A stretch of 64,000 bases of DNA from Mycolicibacterium parafortuitum (GCF_002086815.1 NZ_MVID01000006.1:166960-230959), one strand, 5' to 3'. Positions 29,586 through 38,936 are shown, counted from the first letter of the stretch. Numbers and translations: made by a program. Notes: generated by a model not told the origin, from the letters alone.

Positions 29586-31214
29586 TTAGCCCGCCTCTTG
29601 GCGGACATGGCTGCGGGCGTGCGCGATCGCATCGTCGAGCGAATCCAACAAGTGGTTCTCGTGGCGCAACGCGTCGATGACGCCGACGTTGTCCAGCAGC
29701 GCCCGATGTTCGGGCTGCACGCCCTTGATGATCACGGTGATGCCCCGGGACTCGAGATCCTCGACGATCTCGGCCAGCGTGTTGGCGCCCGTGGCATCGA
29801 GCATGCCCAGCTGGGACATCCGGATGATCACCACCGCCACATCGCGGTGATGCTCGTCGACGATCGCCGATGAAATGCGTTCGGCGGCACCGAAGAACAT
29901 CGCACCGTCGAGCCGCAGCAGCACGATCCGGTCGTCACCCGGGCACGGCGGGCCCGGAAGCTCCTCGCGGGTGACGCTGCTGCGCCGGGCCAGCGCCCGC
30001 AACGCGAACACCGCGGCCACGATGACACCGATCTCGACCGCCTCGATCAAATCGAACACGATGGTGATCGACGCCGTGACCACGAACGTCACCGCGTCCG
30101 AACGCGTCGACGTCACGATCCGCATCACCGTGCGCGCCGAAACCATCCGCACCGACGTCACCATCAGCACCGCCGCCAGCGACGCCAGCGGGATCGCCGC
30201 GACCGGTCCGCTGGCCAGATAGACCACCCCGAGCAGCACCAGCGAGTGCACGATCGCCGACAGCCGGGTGCGGGCACCGGAACGCACGTTGACCGCGGTG
30301 CGCGCGATCGCCCCGGTGGCCGGCATGCCGCCGAACAGCCCCGAGGCCACCGACGCCAGCCCCTGCCCCACCAACTCCCGGTTCGGGTCGTAGCTGCCGG
30401 TGCGCGACATCGTCGCCGCGACCCGCGCGGACAACAGCGATTCGATCGCCGCCAGCGCCGCGATCGCCAACGCCGCACCCGAGAGCGCGCGCAACGCGGC
30501 CAGATCCGTGTGCGGCAGCACCGGCGCGGGCAGATGTGCGGGCAGCTCCCCGATACGCGCGACCGTCATCGAGAACGCGATCGCCACCCCGGTCGCGGCC
30601 ACGACCGCGACCAGCGACGCCGGGATCGCGCGGTGCAACCGCGGCAGGCCGACCATCAGGACCACCACCAGCGCCACGATCGCCAGCGCCGGCGCGGCCG
30701 CCGACCACTCGATCGCGCGCAGCGACTGCCACGCCGCAGCCAGCGGCCGCTGCCCGTGCGGCGTCGGCTGCCCGAGGGCGGCCGGGATCTGCTGCAGGAG
30801 GATGATCGCGGCGATCCCGAGGGTGAAGCCCTCGATCACCGGCCACGGGATGAACGTCACCGCCCGGCCCAGACCCGCGACGCCTGCCGCCACCACGATC
30901 ACCCCGGCGAGCACCGTCACCAGCGCCAGGCTCGGCAGTCCGTACTGCGCGACGATCGGCGCCAGCACCACCGCCATCGCACCCGTCGGACCAGACACCT
31001 GGACATGCGACCCACCGAAGACCGCGGCGACCAGACCGGCCACCACCGCGGTGATCAACCCGGCGGCCGCGCCGGTTCCCGAGCTGATCCCGAACGCCAA
31101 CGCCAGCGGCAGCGCCACCACCCCGACCGTCACCCCGGCCAGCACGTCGCGGCGCCAGCTGCGCGGCACCTCGGCGTAGTCGGCGCGCCGGGGCATCAAC
31201 GACGCGATGTTCAC
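29586..31214 (-). CDS. SulP/SLC26-type anion transporter with STAS domain
   Basis: The 542-residue protein has about 10-12 membrane helices (25-400) followed by a cytoplasmic STAS domain (about 425-530). Family landmarks are VALPLALAFGISSGTGAAAGLITAVVAG near the N-terminus and, in the STAS part, MSQLGMLDATGANTLAEIV. SulP proteins import sulfate, bicarbonate or other anions. The GTG start overlaps the stop of the upstream ArsR-type regulator (GTGA), so the two form a regulator-transporter operon. The ion specificity cannot be read from the sequence. Confidence 0.85.
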   Translation of the reverse strand: MNIASLMPRRADYAEVPRSWRRDVLAGVTVGVVALPLALAFGISSGTGAAAGLITAVVAGLVAAVFGGSHVQVSGPTGAMAVVLAPIVAQYGLPSLALVTVLAGVIVVAAGVAGLGRAVTFIPWPVIEGFTLGIAAIILLQQIPAALGQPTPHGQRPLAAAWQSLRAIEWSAAAPALAIVALVVVLMVGLPRLHRAIPASLVAVVAATGVAIAFSMTVARIGELPAHLPAPVLPHTDLAALRALSGAALAIAALAAIESLLSARVAATMSRTGSYDPNRELVGQGLASVASGLFGGMPATGAIARTAVNVRSGARTRLSAIVHSLVLLGVVYLASGPVAAIPLASLAAVLMVTSVRMVSARTVMRIVTSTRSDAVTFVVTASITIVFDLIEAVEIGVIVAAVFALRALARRSSVTREELPGPPCPGDDRIVLLRLDGAMFFGAAERISSAIVDEHHRDVAVVIIRMSQLGMLDATGANTLAEIVEDLESRGITVIIKGVQPEHRALLDNVGVIDALRHENHLLDSLDDAIAHARSHVRQEAG

Positions 31215-31588
31215 GATCCGGCCACCGGCGGTAGCGACGACAGCGCGTCGATCTGCTCTCTGCTGGCGGCCAGCGTGTCAGCCAGGAACGCCCGCGCGAT
31301 CACCAGCAACTCGGAGATCTTCGGATGGGCGAGTTGGTAATACACCGCGTTGCCCACCCGCTGGGCCTCCACGACCCGGTGCCGCTTGAGGACCGCCAGA
31401 TGCTGCGACAGCAGCGTCGCCTCCAGCCCGGTCTGCTCCAGGATGTCGCTGACCGGGGCCGGGCCGTCGGCGACCGACAGAATCTCCAGCACCCTGATCC
31501 GGGCCGGATGCGCCAGCGCCTTGAAGAGGTTGGCCTTGATCTCGTACAGCGGCCGCTCACCGCCCGCGAGGAATCCCTGCATACTCAC
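31211..31588 (-). CDS. ArsR-family winged-helix regulator
   Basis: The 125-residue protein has the ArsR/SmtB fold: YEIKANLFKALAHPARIRVLEIL (15-37), then the recognition helix region LEQTGLEATLLSQHLAVLKRHRVV and the wing RVGNAVYYQL. The usual metal-binding ELCVCDL motif is replaced by ILSVADGPAPVSDIL, with no Cys, so metal sensing of the classical type is unlikely. It starts at GTG 31588 or ATG 31582. It is the first gene of the operon with the SulP transporter and probably represses it. accA3 is divergent, starting 173 bases away. Confidence 0.85.
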   Translation of the reverse strand: MSMQGFLAGGERPLYEIKANLFKALAHPARIRVLEILSVADGPAPVSDILEQTGLEATLLSQHLAVLKRHRVVEAQRVGNAVYYQLAHPKISELLVIARAFLADTLAASREQIDALSSLPPVAGS

Positions 31589-31610
31589 GCACTCACACTT
31601 GATGGATTGA

Positions 31611-33566
<1,956 letters not shown>

Positions 33567-33577
33567 GTATTGCTCGA

Positions 33578-33615
33578 ACGAACGGGGCGCCACCGCGTTG
33601 TGGCGCCCCGTTCGT
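33578..33615 (+). terminator. Strong hairpin after accA3
   Basis: ACGAACGGGGCGCCAC (33578-33593) pairs fully with GTGGCGCCCCGTTCGT (33600-33615) around a six-base loop. It begins 12 bases after the accA3 stop. There is no long T run, which is common for mycobacterial terminators. Confidence 0.75.
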
Positions 33616-33637
33616 CATTCGTGGGGAGGCTGAATCC

Positions 33638-33961
33638 GTGGAGCCCGTCGAGATCAATGCCGGCGCGTGGTACCTGCGTGCCCTGCGTGCCGACGACCGC
33701 GTCGACGACCGGCCCGCGCTCGCCGATCTCGGTGAACATCGCGCCGACCACGTCGATCGCCGTGGCGCGCAATGGGATTCCGATGAGGTCTATTCGTGGG
33801 CGGTGTGCGAGCCGACGACCGGCGAACTGCTGGCCGAGGTCACGCTGACCCCGGCCACCGGCGAGGTCGCGACCCGCACCCGGCCCGGCCAGGAGGATGC
33901 CGCACATACCGGCGCCGAGGCGGTGCGGCGGTTCGCCGCCGCGATCCTCGACCAGACGTGA
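33638..33961 (+). CDS. Small conserved hypothetical protein
   Basis: The 107-residue protein starts at GTG with GGGAGG upstream. It begins MEPVEINAGAWYLRALRADDRVDD, like the entry strand of a GNAT acetyltransferase, and contains EVYSWAVCEPTTGELLAEVTL, but it is too short for a full acetyl-CoA-binding domain and ends with a helix EAVRRFAAAILDQT. It could be a derived single-domain fragment. It lies between two hairpins (33578 and 33967), so it is a separate transcription unit. Confidence 0.55.
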   Translation: MEPVEINAGAWYLRALRADDRVDDRPALADLGEHRADHVDRRGAQWDSDEVYSWAVCEPTTGELLAEVTLTPATGEVATRTRPGQEDAAHTGAEAVRRFAAAILDQT

Positions 33962-33966
33962 CACGA

Positions 33967-34005
33967 CCCGCCCCGGGCGGAGGTCGGGACTCCGACCGGG
34001 GCGGG
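33967..34005 (+). terminator. Hairpin terminator
   Basis: CCCGCCCCGG (33967-33976) pairs with CCGGGGCGGG (33996-34005), and an inner CGGAG/CTCCG extends the stem. It starts 6 bases after the stop of the gene at 33638. Confidence 0.65.
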
Positions 34006-34095
34006 CCTACGGCTGCGGGCCAGGGGTACGCCGCACCTTTTTTGACGGCGTCAGATCCCCCTGCCCCCATGCAGCCGGAGTTGGGAAGCCGGCCG

Positions 34096-34275
34096 CTAGA
34101 AGCCGTCCCGGGATTCGGTGAGCATCTGGTAGTAGACGCGCGAATGCGTGTCCGGAGCCATGTTGCTCTCGTTGATCCCGGTGGCCGCGGCGGCGGTGCC
34201 GGCCATCCCGAGGGTCGCGCCGAAGATCGCGGCGGACAGCAGCGGGGTGGCGAAGAAGCGGCTTAAACGGGTCAT
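34096..34275 (-). CDS. 59-residue secreted micro-protein
   Basis: The start at 34275 is preceded by GGAGG at the right distance. The product has a signal peptide (MTRLSRFFATPLLSAAIFGA, cleavage near TAAAA-TG at about 31), leaving a mature peptide of about 28 residues that includes NESNMAPDTHSRVYYQML. The longer frame up to 34656 overlaps the nucleotidyltransferase gene and is rejected. Function unknown. The gene is downstream of, and codirectional with, the gene at 34412. Confidence 0.6.
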   Translation of the reverse strand: MTRLSRFFATPLLSAAIFGATLGMAGTAAAATGINESNMAPDTHSRVYYQMLTESRDGF

Positions 34276-34411
34276 GTCGAGCCTCCGAGAGTCTTGGCCG
34301 GTGCCGGTGTGTTCCGGCGATGGGATAACTCTCGCGCACCGGCGCCGCCCCGTCTGTCGGGCGATCAGCCACTCGACCGGGGGAATCTGCTGTCCCCTGA
34401 TCGGGGGACAG

Positions 34412-34957
34412 TCAGCGGCTGTCGATGTCGCGCCCGGTACCCAGGTCCCCGCACTCGACGGCGACGACGTCGTCGCGGGCCCGCAGGAACGGTCCGGCGC
34501 CGTCGTCGCCGGCAAGGGTGTCGAGCAGCTGCGGCAGGTGGGCGCGGGCGATGACGACCGGGTGGCCGGGCCGTCCGTCGTAGCGCGCCCGGGCCAGTCC
34601 GGACGCCGAGGCACGCGCGGCGTCCAGCACGCGCCGCACCGCGGCGGCTCCGACATCCGGGGTGTCCACCGTCGTCAGGACGACGAAATCCGCACCCTCG
34701 GCAGCCCGGATGCCGGCGCGCACGGAGGCGCTGAGGCCGTCACTCCAGTCCTCGGCGACCACGGCGCGGGCCGGCGCGGGCACCTCGACGATCGCCGCGC
34801 CGAGCACCACCACGACCTCGTCGCACCCGCCGTCGGACAGCGCCGCGACGCTGCGCCGCAGCCACTCCCCGCCCTCGGCGAGCACCTTCGGCATCCCGAA
34901 CCGGGTCCCCGCACCCGCGGCGAGAACGACTCCGGTGGCCGTATATCGCTGCGACAC
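34412..34957 (-). CDS. MobA/MocA-like nucleotidyltransferase
   Basis: The 181-residue protein has the NTP-binding loop GVVLAAGAGTRFGMPKVLAEG (9-29) and the metal-binding TTVDTPDV (around 95), then a GHPVVIARAHL block as in MocA/MobA molybdenum-cofactor nucleotidyltransferases. These add CMP or GMP to molybdopterin. It is short for the family (usually about 190-200) but all motifs are present. No molybdoenzyme gene lies nearby, so the physiological partner is not indicated. GTG start with AAAGGA upstream. Confidence 0.75.
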   Translation of the reverse strand: MSQRYTATGVVLAAGAGTRFGMPKVLAEGGEWLRRSVAALSDGGCDEVVVVLGAAIVEVPAPARAVVAEDWSDGLSASVRAGIRAAEGADFVVLTTVDTPDVGAAAVRRVLDAARASASGLARARYDGRPGHPVVIARAHLPQLLDTLAGDDGAGPFLRARDDVVAVECGDLGTGRDIDSR

Positions 34958-35170
34958 AGTCCTTTTGCCTCCCTATCGGGTGCCGATGATGCTGAGCGTT
35001 TGTTAACAACCTCTCACAATCGTTGTCGATAACCGCCACCCGGGCGTAGGGTTCGACACAGGGTTGAGCGCAACAGCCTTCTGGAAACGTCATCGACCCG
35101 CTGTGAGAATCCAGGGCCACCCTTGACGTGACACCGCAGCACGAATCTCGCACTCTCGATCGGAGTCACC
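34958..35170. other. Divergent promoter region
   Basis: About 210 bases between the nucleotidyltransferase (leftward) and the STAS protein (rightward). It includes GTTTGTTAACAAC near 35000, an AT-rich patch, but no assignable promoter. GGAG lies just before the GTG at 35171. Confidence 0.4.
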
Positions 35171-35602
35171 GTGCCTCACGTCCCAGAACATCCCCCGGCC
35201 CCGCCGGAGCGCTTCGTGTGCCGCACCGCGTTCTTCGGCACCGACTGGCCGCAACCTGACACCGCCGTCGTCGCCGGGCGCGGCGAACTCGATGCCGCCA
35301 ACGGCCATCCGTTCGTCGATTACGCGCTGCGCCATTCCGACACCACCCGATGGCTCGTCGTCGACTTCTCGGGTCTGTCCTTCTTCTCCACCGCCGGGTT
35401 CTCGGCGCTGCACACCCTGAACGTGCGGTGCGCAGGCGAGGACATCCGCTGGGTCCTGGTGCCCGGCCGGGCCGTCACCCGGGTGCTGCGGCTGTGCGAT
35501 CCGGATGCGGCGCTACCGGTGAGCCCCGACGTGCCGACCGCGCTGGTGGCCGTGCACGACGCGCCGCGTCAGTCATTCCAGCTGGTCACGGAGCCGCGCT
35601 AG
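35171..35602 (+). CDS. STAS-domain anti-anti-sigma factor-like protein
   Basis: The 143-residue single-domain STAS protein contains WLVVDFSGLSFFSTAGFSALHTLN (around 60-83), aligned with the phosphorylation loop of anti-sigma antagonists. The usual Asp-Ser-(Ala/Ser)-Gly reads Ser-Thr-Ala-Gly, so a Thr occupies the normally phosphorylated Ser position. Such proteins bind RsbW-type kinases and free the sigma factor. Its 3' end overlaps the 3' end of sigF by 30 bases on the opposite strand, which suggests it antagonises the RsbW encoded next door; this is inferred from position. GTG start after GGAG. Confidence 0.75.
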   Translation: MPHVPEHPPAPPERFVCRTAFFGTDWPQPDTAVVAGRGELDAANGHPFVDYALRHSDTTRWLVVDFSGLSFFSTAGFSALHTLNVRCAGEDIRWVLVPGRAVTRVLRLCDPDAALPVSPDVPTALVAVHDAPRQSFQLVTEPR

Positions 35603-36364
35603 CGACTTCGCGAGCAGCCGCGACACGTGCATCTGCGAGATGCCGACGCGTTCGGCGATCTGGGTCTGCGTCATCGACTCGAAGAAGCGCAGCACCAGCA
35701 CCGTCCGCTCCCGCTCCGGCAGCGCCGCCAGCAGCGGGCGCAGCGCCTCACGGTTCTCGATCTGATCGAGCGTCAGGTCGACGTCGCCGAGGGTGTCGGC
35801 GATCGCGGGGGCTTCCTCGTTGCCGCTGCCGCCGCCGCTGTCGATCGACAGCGTGTTGTACGAGCTGCCGGCGACCAGGCCTTCGATGACCTCGTCGCGG
35901 TCCATCTCCAGCTCGGCGGCCAGCTCGGTCGCGGTCGGGGCGCGGCCCAGGCGTTGGCTCAGTTCTGCCGTCGCGGCGCCGAGCCGCAGATGCAGTTCCT
36001 TGAGGCGCCGCGGCACCTTGACCGACCAGCTGTTGTCGCGGAAGTGCCTACGGACCTCACCCATGATCGTCGGCACCGCGAAGGACACGAAGTCCGAGCC
36101 GGCGTTGACGTCGAAGCGGATGACGGCGTTGACCAGACCGACGCGGGCCACCTGGACCAGGTCGTCGCGCGGCTCACCGCGTCCGTCGAAGCGGCGGGCG
36201 ATGTGATCGGCGAGCGGCAGGCAGCGCTCGACGATGCGGTCACGCTGACGCTGAAACTGTGCCGAGCCTTCCTCGAGTTGGGCCAACTCTCGGAACATGT
36301 CGGCAACGTCGGAGTACTCAGAGTTCGACCGCGGTGATGAACCCTTGGGCGACGGCCGGGTCAC
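35573..36364 (-). CDS. sigF: Stress sigma factor SigF
   Basis: The 263-residue group 3 sigma factor has region 2 (ERCLPLADHIARRFDGRG, DLVQVARVGLVNAVIRFD, FVSFAVPTIMGEVRRHFRD), region 3 (VPRRLKEL, APTATELAAELEMD) and region 4 (LPERERTVLVLRFFESMTQ, QIAERVGISQMHVSRLLAKSLARLRD). It directs RNA polymerase to GTTT-N(15-17)-GGGTA promoters, and several are readable nearby. GTG at 36364 overlaps the rsbW stop by 4 bases (GTGA), so sigma and anti-sigma are made in step. Longer starts up to 36613 lie inside rsbW. It equals Rv3286c. Confidence 0.95.
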   Translation of the reverse strand: MTRPSPKGSSPRSNSEYSDVADMFRELAQLEEGSAQFQRQRDRIVERCLPLADHIARRFDGRGEPRDDLVQVARVGLVNAVIRFDVNAGSDFVSFAVPTIMGEVRRHFRDNSWSVKVPRRLKELHLRLGAATAELSQRLGRAPTATELAAELEMDRDEVIEGLVAGSSYNTLSIDSGGGSGNEEAPAIADTLGDVDLTLDQIENREALRPLLAALPERERTVLVLRFFESMTQTQIAERVGISQMHVSRLLAKSLARLRDQLE

Positions 36365-36792
36365 TGCAACGAACTCGCTCGCCTCGTCGTCATCGAGATG
36401 CCGAATACCTCGGCGTCGTCCACCTGCCCGTCGTTGAACGTGGTGACCTCGTCGGTCAGCGAACTCAGCACATGCCAGCTGAAGCTGCCCGGGGCCAGGA
36501 TGTCGGTGCTGTCGCAGGTCGTCGACGCGTGCACCACCAGCGCGTCGGGCTGCGGATCGACGACAACCAGCAGCGTCGAGTTCGGCACCGCCGAGCGGAT
36601 CAGCCGCGTACACGCCTCGTCGACAGCCAGCCGGAGGTCGGCGACGGCGTCGAAATCGAGGTCCTCGAAGGTGCCGATCGCGGCGACCAGTGTGCGCAGC
36701 ACCGCCAGATTCTCCAGCGCCGCCGCAACTCGGAGTTCTACCGATTGCGGGCTGAGACGCTGTCCATTGCTGTGGCTCGCAACATCGGCCAT
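36361..36792 (-). CDS. rsbW: Anti-sigma F factor RsbW (UsfX)
   Basis: The 143-residue GHKL-fold anti-sigma factor has the N-box region LRLAVDEACTRLIRSA (around 55-70) and a G1-like DVPN-replacing DILAPGSFSWHVLSSL. It binds and holds SigF until an antagonist displaces it. ATG at 36792 is preceded by GGGAGG; a longer frame to 36849 is less likely. It corresponds to Rv3287c. Transcription probably starts at the SigF-like promoter at 37070-37097, giving an approximately 270-base leader that runs antisense to the small gene at 36914. Confidence 0.9.
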   Translation of the reverse strand: MADVASHSNGQRLSPQSVELRVAAALENLAVLRTLVAAIGTFEDLDFDAVADLRLAVDEACTRLIRSAVPNSTLLVVVDPQPDALVVHASTTCDSTDILAPGSFSWHVLSSLTDEVTTFNDGQVDDAEVFGISMTTRRASSLQ

Positions 36793-36877
36793 CTGACCTC
36801 CCGGAAACTTGCCAGCGAGATTACCCCAGGCTGAAGCGCCGTTATCCATGGGCGCTCCGGGCGTTCACCAGCGCATC

Positions 36878-36904
36878 GGTTAGCGGCCATCCGGCACCGG
36901 GTAT
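36878..36904 (+). promoter_or_regulatory. SigF-like promoter for the 42-residue peptide
   Basis: GGTTA (36878-36882), a 16-base spacer and GGGTAT (36899-36904) closely match the mycobacterial SigF promoter (GGTTT-N15-17-GGGTAT). Transcription would begin around 36911-36914, at or just before the ATG at 36914, implying a leaderless mRNA. Confidence 0.55.
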
Positions 36905-36913
36905 CCGGTGCGG

Positions 36914-37042
36914 ATGGACCAGAATGCCAAACCCCTGCGCCGCATCCTGGTGATCGTCGGCACCGTACTGGCGGTGATCATCCTGATCGGAGTGGCCATC
37001 TATGCGGGCGCGTTTCTGATGCTGGCGCCGATGATGCAGTGA
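36914..37042 (+). CDS. 42-residue single-pass membrane peptide
   Basis: ATG to TGA encodes MDQNAKPLRRILVIVGTVLA, then VIILIGVAIYAGAFL and MLAPMMQ: a short basic N-terminus, one membrane helix (about 11-37) and a short tail. The clean hydrophobic profile and a SigF-like promoter placing the transcript start at the ATG support a real gene, although no ribosome site is visible. It lies wholly within the predicted antisense leader of rsbW-sigF. Small membrane peptides are common in stress regulons; the function is unknown. Confidence 0.6.
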   Translation: MDQNAKPLRRILVIVGTVLAVIILIGVAIYAGAFLMLAPMMQ

Positions 37043-37069
37043 TGCGGTTGAGTTCATGGTGGCGCTCCC

Positions 37070-37097
37070 ATACCCGTCGGTCGGTGACAGCCAAACC
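37070..37097 (-). promoter_or_regulatory. SigF-type promoter of rsbW-sigF
   Basis: On the minus strand GGTTT (37097-37093), a 17-base spacer and GGGTAT (37075-37070) form a perfect match to the SigF consensus. The start would be near 37062, about 270 bases upstream of rsbW. This gives sigF positive autoregulation, as known for M. tuberculosis. Confidence 0.75.
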
Positions 37098-37197
37098 ATG
37101 CGTGCGTTCGGCATGACAGCCACTTACCCCGGCGCGCTCGCGACTAATCCGGCAAAACCGTTGCTGCTGAATGAGGTTCGTTGAGACACGGGTCACC

Positions 37198-37224
37198 CGT
37201 TTAGCCGCCGGAACGCCCGGGAAG
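37198..37224 (+). promoter_or_regulatory. SigF-like promoter of the CsbD-like gene
   Basis: CGTTT (37198-37202), a 16-base spacer and GGGAAG (37219-37224) resemble a SigF promoter with one or two mismatches in the -10 element. The predicted start lies about 55 bases upstream of the ATG at 37287. CsbD proteins are general stress proteins in other bacteria, which fits. Confidence 0.45.
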
Positions 37225-37286
37225 CCTCGGAGTGACTCCAGAGGGGCGCGCACCGGCCCCGGTCACCCACGAACGAAAGGCACACC

Positions 37287-37523
37287 ATGAGCGACAAGAA
37301 CAGCGGACCCGAAGAGGGCATCAAGGGCGTCGTCGAGGACGTCAAGGGCAAGGCCAAGGAAACCATCGGCACCGTCGCCGGACGTGACGACATGGTCCAG
37401 GAGGGCAAGGCCCAGCAGGACAAGGCCGACGCACAGCGCGAGGTCGCCCAGAAGGAAGCCGAGGCCGAGTCGGCGCGCGCCGGCGCCAAGGCCGCGGAGA
37501 AGCGCCAGGAAGCCAACCAGTAA
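37287..37523 (+). CDS. CsbD-like general stress protein
   Basis: The 78-residue hydrophilic protein has the CsbD pattern GVVEDVKGKAKETIGTVAG (14-32), repeated imperfectly, followed by a charged Ala/Glu/Lys helix (QREVAQKEAEAESARAGAKA). It contains no cysteine or hydrophobic stretch. CsbD proteins accumulate under sigma-B/SigF-type control in stress; the molecular role is unknown. A SigF-like promoter lies upstream and a strong terminator follows, so it is monocistronic. Confidence 0.8.
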   Translation: MSDKNSGPEEGIKGVVEDVKGKAKETIGTVAGRDDMVQEGKAQQDKADAQREVAQKEAEAESARAGAKAAEKRQEANQ

Positions 37524-37535
37524 TCGTCGGCTCCG

Positions 37536-37573
37536 CGAAAGGGCCCGACCGGGTGACCGGCCGGGCCCTTTCG
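37536..37573 (+). terminator. Terminator after the CsbD-like gene
   Basis: CGAAAGGGCCCG (37536-) pairs with CGGGCCCTTTCG (to 37573), with additional CCGG/CCGG pairing inside and a four-base GTGA-type loop. It starts 13 bases after the stop codon. It is distinct from the palindromic repeat that begins at 37587. Confidence 0.75.
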
Positions 37574-37586
37574 TTTGGGCGGGGCG

Positions 37587-37650
37587 CCCCGAAATTGCGC
37601 TCACGGTCGTGCCCGACGGCGTTTCCGCGGCCGTGGCCGCAATCTCGGCG
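37587..37650. repeat. Palindromic element, copy E
   Basis: CCCCGAAATTGCGCTCACGG pairs with the reverse complement of CCGTGGCCGCAATCTCGGCG at 37631-37650. Same outer arm motif as the copies at 38529, 57591, 58603, 61256 and 63912, but with a different loop. It overlaps the last 17 codons of the nuclease-like gene that ends at 37601, so part of the repeat is translated. Confidence 0.7.
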
Positions 37651-38485
37651 CGTAACCGCGACGCGCGAGCGCCTCTCGGACCCTAGACTTGATGAACTCC
37701 GCCGAGTGCTCCTTGACCACCTTGAGCACGATCCACCCCTGTCGCTCGACGAACTCGCCTCGGCCGATGTCGTAGACGTACGTTCCGCGGTCCTCGCTGT
37801 GGTGCGCGCCCTCGTACTCCAGGCCGATCATCGGCTCGTCATAGCCGAGATCCACATGCGCTGTCCGCCGACCGTCGGTCACCACGATCTGCGTACTGAC
37901 CGGGTCCAGCCACTCGTCGACCAACAACAGCCGCAGCCAGGTTTCTCGAGGCGACGCCGCGCCGCCGTCCATCAGATTCAGCGCCGTGGCCGCGCGGCGG
38001 ATGTTGCGCGCGGCCGGGTAACGCCCCGCCAGCGCCAGCACGTTCACGGACTTGAGGTCGACGGCGTTCGCGAGGGCATCCAGCCGGGCCACCGCCTGGT
38101 TGCGCGGGAGGTGCCGGGCCAGGTCGAGTGCCGTCCGCTCCGGCGTCGTCACCAACAGCCCGCCGATGTCGCAGATTTCGTTGTCGTCGATGCGCTCGTT
38201 GCGCACGACGATGCCGGGCGGAGGGCGGCCGTTGCGCCAGATGATCTCGATCGGCACCGATGTCGGGACCCAGCGCGCGCCGTGTAACGCCGATGCCGCC
38301 GCGCCGGCGATGATGCCTCGGCCGCCGGTCCACATCGACGCCGCGAGAGCGAGATCGGGCACCGACATCTCCGCGTTGGCGGGTGCATAGATGTCGGGGA
38401 AAATCCGGCGGTAGTTCCATCGCAGCGCCGAGCGCGTCAGCGCACCGGCCGCCAACGCTTCGCTGCCCACGAACACTCGTCGCAT
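37601..38485 (-). CDS. Predicted DUF559/Vsr-like nuclease-fold protein (paralogue 1)
   Basis: The 294-residue protein is a clear paralogue of the one at 57719. The N-terminal part (1-110) has a winged-helix look resembling AbiEi-type domains: TRSALRWNYRRIFPDIYAP, SALHGARW, IVVRNERI, TTPERTALDLAR. The C-terminal part (about 185-270) has ASPRETWLR, HVDLGYDEPMIGLEYEGAHH and ERQGWIVLKVVKE, a D-x10-E-Y-x-G-x-x-H pattern as in DUF559/Vsr-like PD-(D/E)XK nucleases. It ends in a very Arg-rich tail encoded by palindromic copy E. Activity and target are unknown. It interrupts the conserved rsbW-usfY order of M. tuberculosis, indicating insertion. Confidence 0.65.
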   Translation of the reverse strand: MRRVFVGSEALAAGALTRSALRWNYRRIFPDIYAPANAEMSVPDLALAASMWTGGRGIIAGAAASALHGARWVPTSVPIEIIWRNGRPPPGIVVRNERIDDNEICDIGGLLVTTPERTALDLARHLPRNQAVARLDALANAVDLKSVNVLALAGRYPAARNIRRAATALNLMDGGAASPRETWLRLLLVDEWLDPVSTQIVVTDGRRTAHVDLGYDEPMIGLEYEGAHHSEDRGTYVYDIGRGEFVERQGWIVLKVVKEHSAEFIKSRVREALARRGYAPRLRPRPRKRRRARP

Positions 38486-38528
38486 GCGGCGATGCTCGGC
38501 CCCGACGCCGACATATTCGGCAGCCGCA

Positions 38529-38591
38529 CGCCGAGATTGACGTCAGGGCTGTGGATAGCGCCGGTCCCACAACCCTGAGTGCAATCTCGGC
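38529..38591. repeat. Palindromic element, copy F
   Basis: GCCGAGATTGACGTCAGGG (from 38530) pairs with the reverse complement of CCCTGAGTGCAATCTCGGC (38573-38591), with further GTGG/CCAC pairing inside. It lies 44 bases upstream of the start of the nuclease-like gene (38485) and 5 bases from the usfY stop, so the nuclease gene has one palindrome on each side. Confidence 0.75.
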
Positions 38592-38595
38592 CCGG

Positions 38596-38904
38596 TCAGC
38601 TGTTGGGCCGTTGCGGCCAGGCGCCGGGATGCTCGGCATACCAGCGCTGTTCGAGGCGGCGGACCCGATGGTGCTCGACCATCAGCCACGCTCCCCCGAC
38701 CAGGAATCCGGCGAGGGCGATACCGCCCAGCAGGATTCCGGAGTCGTTGTGGGAGGTCGCGAACGCCGACAGCATCGCGACGAAACTGACCATCGACAAC
38801 CCGATCACCACCAGCGCGGGCATGATCTTGTTGTCTTTCATCGATTCCCCGGCGTGCGGACGCGTGGTGCGCACGTGGTCCACAGGATCGTTGGGACCCT
38901 TCAT
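38596..38904 (-). CDS. usfY: UsfY-family membrane protein
   Basis: The 102-residue protein starts DPVDHVRTTRPHAGESMKD, the UsfY hallmark, then has two membrane helices (about 28-50 and 57-77) and the conserved basic tail EHHRVRRLEQRWYAEHP. It corresponds to Rv3288c, which in M. tuberculosis directly precedes rsbW; here about 1.8 kb of inserted sequence separates them. AAGGAG lies before the ATG. It is 32 bases downstream of the gene at 38937 and probably shares its SigF-like promoter. Function unknown. Confidence 0.8.
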   Translation of the reverse strand: MKGPNDPVDHVRTTRPHAGESMKDNKIMPALVVIGLSMVSFVAMLSAFATSHNDSGILLGGIALAGFLVGGAWLMVEHHRVRRLEQRWYAEHPGAWPQRPNS

Positions 38905-38936
38905 GGGTAACTCCTTAGAACTACCCCTTCAGTGTG

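Noticed and set aside
36842..37123. Minus-strand open frame of 93 codons before rsbW, a candidate for a missing usfY
   Set aside because: The translation lacks the UsfY motif and membrane helices. UsfY is found at 38596-38904, and this frame is better explained as the rsbW leader.
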